The position numbers and the translations under genes are program-made. Shown one piece after another: positions 1 to 10,473 of a stretch of DNA of 37,500 nt. Under the pieces are notes generated by a model that saw only the letters and a list, made by a program, of their open reading frames with translations, was not told the DNA's origin and made no database searches. The stretch is from assembly GCA_019918135.1 (NCBI GenBank), contig WBZZ01006461.1, positions 1-37,500 of the forward strand, read 5' to 3'. This DNA is from Paulinella micropora (Eukaryota > Cercozoa > Imbricatea > Euglyphida > Paulinellidae). Each line of letters begins with the position of its first letter. The first letter of the stretch is position 1.

Positions 1-122
1 AGCCTTCCAGACAGACCAATACTTTCAAAGAAAATATCCTTTAAAAATACTGGCACCGACGGGAATCGAACTGGCGACACGTCCCAGATGGTAGACCTTA
101 ACCACTGGGCTATCGCGGTGCC
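1..122 (-). mobile_element. tRNA-derived SINE, copy A (partial, cut by window edge)
   Basis: Read on the minus strand, 122 to 52 is a 71-nt tRNA-like head. Its ends pair as a perfect 7-bp acceptor stem (GGCACCG/CGGTGCC), with an A-box-like TAGCCCAGTGG and a B-box-like AGTTCGATTCC, the internal RNA polymerase III promoter. The tRNA-unrelated body continues leftward out of the window. Four more heads follow in the same orientation, each ahead of a TAA-repeat tail, which is SINE architecture. It is not called a working tRNA because it is repeated with attached body sequence and no clean anticodon arm was found. Confidence 0.75.
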
Positions 123-123
123 A

Positions 124-413
124 CTATTAATAATAATAATATTGATAATAATAATAGTGCTTCTCAGTCAATGGCGAATGCATTTCTGCACATGTGCCTC
201 CATCGTCTCACCCGCGAGGGGAGTACGAAGACTCGATTTGACGATAGGCTCTACTGACACCCCCGCAAGGCAGCTCCAAGCAGCCTTAACTAGCTTCCAG
301 ACAGGACCAATACTTTCAAAGAAAATATCCTTTGAAAATACTAGCACCGACGGGAATCGAACTGGCGACAGGTCCCAGATGGTAGACCTTAACGACTGGG
401 CTATCGCGGTGCC
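124..413 (-). mobile_element. tRNA-derived SINE, copy B (full length)
   Basis: Full unit on the minus strand: tRNA-like head at 413-344, a body of about 185 bp, and a short TAA/ATA tail at 124-158. The body contains the stretch read on the plus strand as CATCGTCTCACCCGCGAGG, which recurs in every later copy. The head differs from copy A by a few substitutions, so the copies are diverged insertions rather than an exact recent tandem duplication. Confidence 0.75.
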
Positions 414-414
414 A

Positions 415-811
<397 letters not shown>

Positions 812-812
812 A

Positions 813-887
813 AATAATAATAATAATGATAATAACAATAATAATAATAATATATAATAATAACAATAATACTACAATAATACTATG

Positions 888-965
<78 letters not shown>

Positions 966-1232
966 GTGCTTCTCTGTCAATGGCTGATGCATTTCTGCAC
1001 ATGCGCCTCCATCGTCTCACCCGTGAGGGGAGTACGAAGAATTGACGATAAGCTCTAATGACACCCCCGCAAGGGCAGTTCCAACACTTCCAGACGGGCC
1101 GGTATGTTCAATGAAAATACTGGTCCAGAAATAGACCGGTATGTTCAATGAAAATACTGGTGGCACCGACGGGAATCGAACTGGCGACAGGGCCCAGATG
1201 GTAGAACTTGACCACTGGGCTATCACGGTGTC

Positions 1233-1233
<1 letters not shown>
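813..1233 (-). mobile_element. tRNA-derived SINE, copy D (internal duplication)
   Basis: Head at 1233-1162, body to about 965, degenerate then pure (TAA)n tail at 813-964. Next to the head, a segment of about 35 bp containing GGTATGTTCAATGAAAATAC is present twice in tandem (about 1089-1160). Copy C has it once. Copy E has the same duplication, so D and E share a derived subfamily feature. Confidence 0.75.
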
Positions 1234-1235
<2 letters not shown>

Positions 1236-1276
<41 letters not shown>

Positions 1277-1544
1277 GTGCTTCTCTGTCAATAGCTGATG
1301 CATTTCTGCACATGCGCCTCCATCGTCTCACCCGTGAGGGGAGTACGAAGAATTGACGATAAGCTCTAATGACGCCCCCGCAAGGGCAGTTCCAACACTT
1401 CCAGACGGGCCGGTATGTTCAATGAAAATACTGGTCCAGAAATAGACCGGTATGTTCAATGAAAATACTGGTGGCACCGACGGGAATCGAACTGGCGACA
1501 GGGCCCAGACGGCAGAACTTGACCACTGGGCTATCACGGTGTCC
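1236..1544 (-). mobile_element. tRNA-derived SINE, copy E (near-identical to D)
   Basis: Head at 1544-1473, body to 1276, (TAA)n tail at 1236-1275. It matches copy D almost base for base, including the tandem duplication of the GGTATGTTCAATGAAAATAC segment (about 1400-1471). D and E therefore probably arose by local tandem duplication, with unequal exchange between TAA tails a plausible route. Confidence 0.75.
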
Positions 1545-1546
1545 AA

Positions 1547-1582
<36 letters not shown>

Positions 1583-1811
1583 TGTATATAATAACTTGAT
1601 AATATTGTAATAATATATTAATAATAATAATAATAATAGTGTATCTCCTGCCAATTGCTGAGCCAAAAGGCCATGTGCATCCAGTCCTCCATTCCATAAG
1701 GAAAGTCTCCACACCAATCGGTGGAATAAAGGAAGTGACGGCATAGAACATTACTCTAGGAGCTTTATACCAATCAGCCCATGGAAAGGGACCGATGGCC
1801 TATGTACTCCC

Positions 1812-1901
<90 letters not shown>
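1545..1901. repeat. Second TAA-flanked repeat unit of another family
   Basis: An imperfect TAA/ATA tract (1545-1640) is followed by about 170 bp of unique sequence (1641-1811) and a pure (TAA)n tract (1812-1901). The layout mimics the adjacent SINEs, but the unique part shares little with them and no convincing B box was found. It may be a different SINE family or a diverged relative. No coding potential is seen. Confidence 0.4.
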
Positions 1902-1906
<5 letters not shown>

Positions 1907-2018
1907 GGTAAGTATTCTATTAAAACAGTGCTTGTGTAAATAATATTATAATACAATAATAATGATGAGGGGTATGGGAGGGGTATGATATTTAAATTAT
2001 ACCTATCTATATCTTCGA

Positions 2019-2044
2019 TTAATTTAATATTAATATTAAATTAA
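2019..2044. terminator. Perfect 26-bp AT palindrome after the transposase stop
   Basis: TTAATTTAATATT is followed directly by its exact reverse complement. It starts 13 bp beyond the minus-strand transposase stop (2058), so it could fold at the transcript 3' end. With AT-only composition a chance palindrome is possible; a function is inferred from position only. Confidence 0.3.
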
Positions 2045-2057
2045 AATTATATTAATA

Positions 2058-5000
2058 TCATAATTGTTTAATTTTTTCTACAGTTTTGGAAAGATTCGGA
2101 ACACTTTCCATCCTATCTAGAAAGTCGTTACCAAGCTGCACAAACCCTGCTTGTGCTCTTGAGTTCGCGTTTTGAGATACGACTGCAGCTAGATTAGCGG
2201 TAGGATTAGATTTGCTATGTATCTGCCGCACCTGCCCTCCCATAGTGCGTTCGCCAGGCATAGTCCATATATTGCCTAGGCTACCTATCTCTTTCATAGT
2301 TGCAATGATATGCTCAACTGCATGGAAAACATAGGCATGATCAGTTGGAGGTAAGTTAGCTAGTACTAGCCTGCGTACATCTCTTTCCTTCACCTTCAAA
2401 TCCTCTACATACTGACCTGTTATCATTATGGAGCCTTCACTACCAAACTTACTCTCAGGATCCATAGCACCAAAAAGCTCACACAACGCTGCCCATGTGT
2501 CATAAGCTCCACCTGTTAAACCGCCTGCAAACCATCAAAGAAAATGAGGGTATGGGAGGGGTATGAGAGGGGTATGATACCTATCTTTCGCATCGCTGTA
2601 GCAATTAACTGCGTACTTTATGCACTCGTGCATAGTCATGCGACTTTTGGTGCTCTTCGACTTGGGATCACCAAAAGGCACAGCAGTTGTTGAATAACCA
2701 GATTCTGCACAAAACCTTAACCACCTCTCATCCATTGCCTTCCAATGTTCTTGTTTTATCTTTAACAGATTATTTTGAGCCTTGTATCTTAATTTGATTG
2801 CTTTATCTATCTCATATTTTTTCTGTCTCTCTTCTTCGTTTCTTTTCTCTGCTGGTGTTCTGGGTTTATTTTTACATTCTTTAAAAGGTTGAATCGATAT
2901 ACTTCTTATTCCTTTGAACAAGGGCAACATATAACGCAAAACAATACCATAACCAATGCTATGCGCGAAATCTGCATCACATCTTCGTAAACAGGAGCGT
3001 TCCAACAAAAGCAGTGGACTTCTCCCTGTAAATCCGTTTATTTCTTCCCCATGCGCGTCAGCAGCAGCGCCAAACAGCTCATACTCATCTGTTGTTTTTC
3101 ACCTACACGGGGGTTCGTCAACGAGCCAACTAACACGTTTCTTATCTCCATCTATTTGCTTTCCTCTGCACCAGCTGTAAGGGCAGCCTCGTACACTTTT
3201 GGGGCCGATATGACACATAATGTCACACATGGCTGGCGTGTCGGCACATATAGAGTAAATGTGCACTTTCTGTTCTACAAGTTCAGTGAAAGTCGCTTCG
3301 CACCATGGCCACGAATTGCTTGGCTTTTCACCGTACGGCAAAATATCAAAAATTTCTATGTTGTTGTTCAAAGTCCATTACTCTACCAGTAGTTAGTGTT
3401 TGTGATTTTTTTGAGTACGCTTACCCTTCTGTATTGGGGACGCATCCCATGACCAACAAATTGACAGCCAGTTGTTCACATCCTACATACAATTTTCGAT
3501 GGGAATATGAATATTTGAAAAAAAGTAAAAAGTAAAAAAAACTTTTACTATTAATACTTGTAACTTTTTGAGAGCAAGAGAGAGAGAGGTGGGGTATGAC
3601 AGGGGTATCATACCCGGGTATGGGACAGGGGTATCATACCCGGGTATCATACATACATCATCAATGACAGGTCCCGGTTCGACACTGGCCGCTATAGTGT
3701 CTTACGTTACAGACATACATACATACATACATCTTTATCGACATCATATGGGACAGGGGTATGAGAGGCGGGGTATGAGACAAGGGTATGGGACAGGGGT
3801 ATGAGAAACGGGGTATGGGACAGGGGTATACGTAGAGAGGCGGGGTATGAGACAGGGGTATGAGACAGGGGTATGGAACAGGGGTATGGGACAGGGGTAT
3901 GAGAGGAGGGGTATGGGACAGGGGTATGAGAAATGGGGTATGGGACAGGGGTATACGTATGAGAGGCGGGGTATGAGACAGGGGTATGAGAAACGGGGTA
4001 TGGGACAGGGATGTGGGACAGGTGTATGAGAAACGGGGTATGGGACAGGGGTATACGTAGAGAGGCGGGGTATGAGACAGGGGTATGAGACAGGGGTATG
4101 GGACAGGGGTATGAGAAACGGGGTATGGGACAGGGGTATACGTAGAGAGGCGGGGTATGAGACAGGGGTATGGGACAGGGGTATGAGACAGGGGTATGAG
4201 ACAGGGGTATGGGACAGCGGTATGAGAGGCGGGGTATGGGACAGGGGTATGAGACAGGGATATGGGACAGGGGTATGAGACAGGGGTATGGGACAGGGGT
4301 ATACGTAGAGAGGCGGGGTATGAGACAGGGGTATGGGACAGGGGTATGAGAGGAGGGGTATGGGACAGGGGTATGAAATGGGGTATGGGACAGGGGTATA
4401 CGTATGAGAGGCGGGGTATGAGACAGGGGTATGGGACAGGGGTATGAAAAACGGGGTATGGGACAGGGGTGTGGGACAGGTGTATGAGAGGCGGGGTACG
4501 GGACAGGGGTATGAGAGGCGGGGTATGGAACAGGGGTATGAGACAGGGGTATGGGACAGGGGTATGAGAAACGGGGTATGGGACAGGGTTATACGTAGAG
4601 AGGCGGGGTATGGGACAGGGGTATGGAACAGGGGTATGAGAAACGGGGTATGGGACAGGGGTATACGTAGAGAGGCGGGGTATGAGACAGGGGTATGGGA
4701 CAGGGGTATGAGACAGGGGTATGGGACAGGGGTATGAGAGGCGGGGTATGGGACAGCGGTATGAGAGGCGGGGTATGGGACAGGGGTATGAGACAGGGAT
4801 ATGGGACAGGGGTATGAGAAACGGGGTATGGGACAGGGGTATACGTAGAGAGGCGGGGTATGAGACAGGGGTATACGTAGAGAGGCGGGGTATGAGAAAC
4901 GGGGTATGGGACAGGGGTATACGTAGAGAGGCGGGGTATGAGACAGGGGTATACGTAGAGAGGCGGGGTATGAGACAGGGGTATGGGACAGGGGTGTGGG

Positions 5001-6183
5001 ACAGGGGTATGAGACAGGGGTATGGGACAGCAGTATGAGAGGCGGGGTATGGGACAGGGGTATGAGACAAGCGGTATGGGACAGGGGTATGAGAGGCGGG
5101 GTATGAGAGACAGGGGTATGGTACAGGGGTATGAGAGGGGTATGACAGGCGGGGTATGAGAGGGGTATGCGAGGCGAGGTATGAGGGGTAGCTTATTGCA
5201 GAACGCGGGGCATAGTGGAATAATATTTAATCACAGACTAAGTCACTACCTTTACCTCTAGAGGCAAATTCTTCAAATAATCCTCATATCTAGGGCTGTC
5301 GATGGCGTCTCCAATACTCTCCAACGGCCGATCTCGAATGGACACATAACCAGGGACCCGCATCGCCTCAGCTTTCTTGTAGTCGCGCTCTTTTGCATCC
5401 ACCAGGAGCGCACGTCTGGCTGGATGAGCGCATAGTCCCTCGAGCCAGCCACGAATGCTAAAATCATTAACGGATATGGCGCGTGGACGCACACATGTAC
5501 AGGGATGTCAGTGTTGCTTGGCCAGCGGCCACAACTTGTATATCCTTGGGTATGCGGAAAGATTAGAGAAGCCAAGAATGCGACAAAATCTTATCTTCCT
5601 TAACCTTGCCGTAACAACAACAAGTTGTACATCCCTGAGTATGCGCTAATGCAAGCATGAGCCAGCCACGAATGCTAAAGTGATAGAGGATATAATGTGG
5701 TATGGCGGGAGATAGAGATTACTTCCTGTGATAAAAGCTGAGCGCGTCAGTCCTGGGGCGTCGACATGTTTGGCACGCTTCCAAGCCGCTTCTGTGCCTC
5801 CAATACAACCCTTCCCGACACTGGTTCCTGCAAACTTCCAATTTTTCGAACCCCCCGGTTCCTGCAACTTCCCGAATATCATAGATCAGTGTCTGGAGAT
5901 TAGGCCAATTAATTCCGTCCGGGCAAATCAACACTCCTAGGATGCCCCATAACTTAATCGCAGCAGTCTTGGACACGGAAGGGTGCTTCTCTTTCCATCT
6001 CATCACCAGCTCGAACGCCTCAGCAATGGTCACGCCACCATGCTCTCCCATAGCCCGACCAATCAAAACCGATAATCGCGTGTACGGCTGATGTCGGCCC
6101 CGTTCCTCCCTGCCTCCATGCAGGCGTCCGGCGACGCGCTCCTTGGCTTCCCTGCGGGCACGACGCAGCTTCTTGGCCGACAT
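2058..6183 (-). pseudogene. Spliced Tnp2/DUF4218-type (CACTA/EnSpm-like) transposase, damaged
   Basis: Coding pieces on the minus strand follow the family's domain order. 6183-5722 is an N-terminal part with paired cysteines (CRNQC, CQTC) and the phrase GINWPNLQTL. 5455-5256 starts just after a TTTTAG acceptor and ends at a GTAAAG donor. 3371-about 2577 is the Tnp2 core, with ADTPAMCDI, GPKSVRGCPYSWC and INGFTGRSPL. About 2522-2058 is a DUF4218-like end, with HAYVFHAVEHI, WTMPGERTMGG and NPTANLA. The enzyme would cut and rejoin transposon ends. Damage: an in-frame TGA at 3099-3101 interrupts the core, and the splice phase around 2523-2576 does not match under the simplest GT-AG reading. The intron at about 5255-3400 contains a minisatellite. 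Exon limits are my reading. Family assignment is fairly firm, exact structure is not; terminal inverted repeats were not found. Confidence 0.65.
3590..5190. repeat. Intronic minisatellite, GGGGTATGRGACA units
   Basis: About 1.6 kb built from 12-14 bp units of GGGGTATG plus a variable half (AGACA, GGACA, AGAGGC, AGAAAC or ACGTAGAGAGGC), also arranged in higher-order blocks. It lies within an intron of the transposase gene; read on the transcribed strand it is CATACCCC-rich. It keeps one frame open for more than 450 codons, a by-product of repeat periodicity and not a protein. Confidence 0.85.
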
Positions 6184-6900
6184 GGCATAAAGATAATCTG
6201 CACAAACAAAAATACGAATGCGACCTCATATTACCCCTCCCATACCCCAATACACAGAAATTGGAAGCTTGTTGAATAAAGTGCTAGGGTTTCTGGGGCC
6301 GCATCGAATAAAAACTGGTGAGGTTTATTTTCTTTTTTGTCCACACCAGCTTATTTTCGAATTGCCAGTAGCAAGAAATTGGGAGCTTGTTGAATAAAGT
6401 GCTAGGGTTTCTGTCCCGAACAATTTATCCAACACATATATCTAAGTAGTACCCCTCCTTCGTTCAATTTATGCAACATAATAATAATTATGAATGCGAC
6501 TTTGCGACCTCATACTCCTCCCATACCCCTCATACCCCATACATGGCATGAGGAGAACCTGCACCGACAAAAATACGAATGCAACCTCATACTATTACCC
6601 CTCCCATACCCCACCCATACCCCAATACACAGAAATTTGGAGCTTGTTGAATAAAGTGCTAGGGTTTAAGTTTCAAGGAGAAAGGCAAGATGGCGAAGAC
6701 GCTGATGATGCCAGCTTCTGGTTTGTCGCCAAGGAGACTCAGCTGCATATATCCAGGCAAATACAGTACTCACGATGTCGACATAGGCAGTCAACGATTA
6801 TTCTCATCAAAATAGTGGATTTAACGTGGATTTAGGGAAGTCAGAGAAGAATAATCGTTGACATACACCCAGAGATGTTATTGTTGCTTGGTCAGCAGCC
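6184..6900. repeat. Gene-poor repeats: 'GAGCTTGTTGAATAAAGTGC' copies
   Basis: No supportable gene. The segment GAGCTTGTTGAATAAAGTGC with its CTAGGGTTT extension occurs near 6268, 6390 and 6640 (and again near 7727), often preceded by AATACACAGAAATT and CATACCCC units. Another shared piece, TTTCTTTTTTGTCCACACCAGCTTA, recurs near 8300. This may be the 5' flank or non-coding end of the adjacent transposon, since it lies upstream of the 6183 start. Confidence 0.5.
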
Positions 6901-6959
6901 ACAACTTGTAATATTAACTCTGTGTATTTGCTAATGCATGAGCAAGCCACGAATACTAA

Positions 6960-7109
6960 AGTAACTGGAACTGTCCGAGCCAGAGCAAGAGTCGGCGCGG
7001 CCTCATACCCATACCCCAAATATGAATGCAACTTTGCGACCTCATACCCCTCATACCCTATACCCCCATACCCCAAATATGAATGCAACTTTGCGACATC
7101 ATACCCCCG

Positions 7110-7190
<81 letters not shown>

Positions 7191-7321
7191 GTCAGAGAGT
7201 CCTGGAACTGTCAGAGCCAGAGCAAGAGTCGGCACGGCCTCATACCCCTCCCATACCCCATACACCATACCCCTCATACCCCAAATATGAATGCGACCTC
7301 ATACCCCAACCATACCCCCGC

Positions 7322-7384
<63 letters not shown>

Positions 7385-7518
7385 GTCAGAGCGAGTACTG
7401 GAACTTTCAGAACCAGAGCAAGAGTCGGCGCGGCCTCATACCCTCCCATACCCCATACACCATACCCCAAATATGAATGCAACTTTGCGACCTCATACCC
7501 CAACCATACTCCCGCACG

Positions 7519-7571
<53 letters not shown>

Positions 7572-7720
7572 TCGGAGAGACTACTGGAACTGTCAGAGCC
7601 AGAGCAAGAGTCGGCGCGGCCTCATACCCCTCCCATACCCCCATACCCCTCATACCCCTCATACCCCAAATATGAATGCAACTTTGCGACCTCATACCCC
7701 TCCCATACCCCAATACACAG
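6960..7720. repeat. ~200-bp tandem units with (GA)n cores
   Basis: At least three units in tandem, spaced about 200-215 bp, each contain GAGCAAGAGTCGGCGCGGCC (or close variants), CATACCCC runs, an AAATATGAATGC segment, CCCGCACGA, and a pure (GA)n tract (about 7110-7187, 7327-7381, 7524-7568). Further diverged units occur near 7930 and 8573-8766. The Arg-Glu and Ser-Leu reading frames here are repeat artefacts. Confidence 0.75.
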
Positions 7721-8222
7721 AAATTGGGAGCTTGTTAAATAAAGTGCTAGGGTTTCTGGGGCCGCATGGAATCTGTTTGAATTTACGCAAGGACTGATAG
7801 CAGTTTGAATTTACGCATAAACAAAAAGACAGAGTTGTAATGGTTGCTTGGTCAGCAGCCGCAACTTGTATAACTGTGTATTTGCTAATGCATCAGCGAG
7901 CCACGAATACTAAAGTAACTGGAACTGTCAGAGCCAGAGCAAGAGTCGGCGCGGCCTTATACCCCTCCCATACCCCATACCCCAAATATGAATGCACTCT
8001 CTCCTGTCCCATACACCGGGGTATGATACCGGGGTATCATACCCCGGGGTATGATACCAACTTTGCGACCTCATACCCCACCTTGCCACGAATGCTGAAA
8101 TCATAACGGATGTGCAAATAAACAAAAATACCGAGATGTCAGTGTATGCTTGGTCAGCAGCCACAACTTGTATAACTCTGTGTTTGCGCTTATGCAAGCA
8201 TGAGCAAGCCACGAATACTTAA

Positions 8223-8569
8223 GTCATAGAGGTATAATAGGGTGGGTCCTACTTGATGTTTGAGACATGGAACATAAGCTGCTGAGGTCTAATTTTTTTT
8301 TTCTTTTTTTGCCACACCAGCTTAATCTCCACTGCCAGTAGCAAGCACTAAGTTTTTTTTTTTTTTTTTCTCCCTCCCTCAGAAGTAGTCGTAGTAATCG
8401 ATACCACAATCACTCTGGACAAGAAAGAATAAAAAATCAGACATAAGCAGACCAGACGGCAGAGGGAAATAGTAGAAGTAGTAGTAGCTGCATACCCCTC
8501 ATACCCCATACCCTATACCCCTCATACACCAAGTATGAACAACAGTTACTTAGCGACCTCATACCCCCG

Positions 8570-8619
<50 letters not shown>

Positions 8620-9374
8620 TCAGAGAGAGTACTGGAACTGTCAGAGCCAGAGAAAGAGTCGGCGCGGCCTCATACCCCTCCCATACCCCTCATACTCCAA
8701 ATATGAGTGCTACTTTGCGACCTCATACCCCACCCATACCCCCGCACGAAGAGAGAGAGAGAGAGTCAGAGCTAGAGCAAGAGTCGGAGATGGCGCCAGA
8801 GTCATCGTCCATGATATCTTGGTCACCTACTTGAAAGAGAAAGATGCGTTTTGCATCAACACTTGGTAGAAAAAAAGGCAACGGGAAGGATAAACTAGTA
8901 AGTAGCAGTAGAAGTAAATAGTAGTAGTAGTAGTAGCCCCATACCCGTCCTATACCCTCCATACCCGCACAACAGGCTTGAGAGAGGAAGAGAGAGAGAG
9001 AGAGAGGGGGGGGGGGGGGGGAGGGGGGCCGCCACACATACGTTAGACTACTACGTATACAGCTTTACAATTACATATACTCATAACATAACATAATAAT
9101 ATATATCACCGCGCAATATATCTAAGCAAAAATATTAATTTTAATAACTATAATACAATATTAATACTGAGCCGCTGAATACATTTTAATGTTAATATCT
9201 TCCTTAATACGCTCAACTTAATAACTAGGTTTCCACCTTTGATAAAGGTATAACTTACTAGCTATACTTTTCACGTGGACGTTCCCTGAGTCCAATTGTA
9301 AAAATTGTTCTCTCAATAAAAGCGAAGAAGAAGAAGAAGAGAGAGAGAGAGAGAGAGATAGTAGTAGTAGTAGC

Positions 9375-9422
<48 letters not shown>

Positions 9423-9530
9423 ATAGTACTAGCAGCCCCATACCCCTCCATACCCCTCCTATACCCTCCATACCCGCACAACAGGCTTGAGAGAGAGAGA
9501 GAGAGAGAGAGAGAGGCAAACCTTCCAAGA
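8223..9530. repeat. Microsatellite-rich gene-free region: (GA)n, (GTA)n, poly-G
   Basis: Contains (GA)n at about 8573-8616, 8748-8766, 8989-9006, 9341-9358 and 9489-9514, a (GTA)n tract at about 9359-9420, T runs near 8288 and 8352, and a G homopolymer at about 9007-9022. Two similar CATACCCC-to-GAGAGAG modules (about 8930-9006 and 9420-9514) share CCCGCACAACAGGCTTGAGAG. No gene is supported. An AT-rich stretch (9040-9240) lies between the repeats. Confidence 0.6.
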
Positions 9531-10260
9531 AAGAGTCTATAAATATAGCTATATGAAGCTGAAACCCGACTGTTGTAACGCAGATGACCTCAGCGAATCC
9601 TTGGGTTCAGCCATATCTTCGTTACGTAAATCACTTTGACAAATTTTGACTTAAGAGTAAGCAAGAGGAAACAGTACCTTCAGGCAAGGAATCATCACTC
9701 GATTCCTCAGACATACCGTACCGCGACGAGGAATCATCTTGGGAACCGTTTGACGACTCCTAGTATGCTCAACGAAATTTTGAATAGCGGTGGAGCAGGA
9801 GGCGTCCCACACAGCTTGAGGTAGCAAAAGGCATCAAAGTTAAGCCAAAGCGGCAGGGTTGCTAGTATGTTAGCAAGGTTGATGTAGGGAACAAGCAAGA
9901 GAGGATTCCCAAACAAAAAGTGCTGCGCCAAAAAAGGGGCTTGGTAACCGCTGCAAGGTACGGAAACGGTCCGTTTTTGCACAATGTGGAGGTTCCGGCC
10001 TCTTGAAACCAAAACTCTCAACAAAAAGTCAACGCAAACAACGGCGCTGAATGGACGCACAAATGGACCCGGCTCAAAAAGTCAGAGGGCGCTGGCATAC
10101 CTCCCGCCTTGGGTTTTTGCCTTGTGTCGAGACTCGAGAGACTCGAGAGTCCCCGAACGGTCAAGACATCGACGTTCTCATGTCGTCGTCTCAAGAGGAA
10201 GGTACCAAACATTTATTGCAGTGCTTCTCCGAATTTTGCTTGATTGTTTTGTACTTAGAA
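9531..10260. other. Transition zone without a convincing gene; one possible small exon
   Basis: Nothing recognisable is encoded. On the minus strand about 9767-9683 could be a short exon: it follows an ACTAG acceptor-like site, encodes an acidic Ser-rich stretch (MSEESSDDSLPEG) and ends at a GAAG/GTACTG donor-like site. No connected exons were found, so this is weak. CTCGAGAGACTCGAGAGTC near 10130 is locally repetitive. Confidence 0.25.
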
Positions 10261-10263
10261 GCC

Positions 10264-10473
10264 ATGAAAACTGAAAGCCCCGAGAAGAAGACAAGAAAAG
10301 AAGAATCCACCGAGGAAGACGACGAGGAAGAGTCAGAAGCAGGGGAAAAATCAGAAGTCGAGCAAGAACCAGAAGCCGAGGAGGAGGACGACAACATCAC
10401 CAACGACAGGTGTGATTGTGTGTGTGCGTGTGCAAGTTGCTGTGTGTGTGTCGACGTCTGCGAGTTTCTGTGA
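10264..10473 (+). CDS. Acidic low-complexity ORF, doubtful
   Basis: An ATG at 10264 opens about 69 codons encoding a Lys/Glu-rich then Glu/Asp-rich stretch (TRKEESTEEDDEEE) that ends in a Cys/Val-rich tail derived from a GT-rich microsatellite. No domain is recognised. It overlaps antisense to the uncertain 3' part of the primase frame. It may be a real exon of an acidic protein or chance in a purine-rich stretch. Confidence 0.2.
   Translation: MKTESPEKKTRKEESTEEDDEEESEAGEKSEVEQEPEAEEEDDNITNDRCDCVCACASCCVCVDVCEFL

Larger units (their letters stand above)
5440..8222 (-). repeat. Dispersed copies of a splice-acceptor-like cassette
   Basis: On the minus strand the sequence TTTAG-(C/T)ATTCGTGGC recurs near 5440-5462, 5658-5680, 6946-6965, 7896-7916, 8088-8105 and 8201-8222. 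The 5440-5462 copy is the apparent 3' splice site and first codons of the second transposase coding piece. Several copies extend into a shared flank (plus strand: GGTCAGCAGCCACAACTTGT), giving units of about 80 bp. They look like duplications of an intron-exon junction or a small mobile repeat. No complete gene is attached to the outlying copies. Confidence 0.45.

Noticed and set aside
52..122. A functional tRNA gene
   Set aside because: Although the acceptor stem and A/B boxes are tRNA-like, the unit is repeated five times with a common body and TAA tail, which is a SINE.
3099..3116. An 18-nt intron in the transposase core (GTAGGTGAAAAACAACAG)
   Set aside because: The same reading frame continues on both sides if the TGA is read through, so a nonsense mutation explains it better than an ultra-short intron.
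3661..5070. A 469-codon frame of Pro/Tyr/Ser/His repeats on the minus strand, and many Met/Gly/Arg repeat frames on the plus strand
   Set aside because: They are produced by the GGGGTATG minisatellite whose period keeps frames open; no non-repeat sequence or start context supports a protein.
3590..5190. A CRISPR array
   Set aside because: Units are contiguous 12-14 bp repeats without unique spacers, in a eukaryotic intron.
6807..7742. Arg-Glu and Ser-Leu repeat frames on both strands
   Set aside because: They come from (GA)n microsatellites within tandem units.
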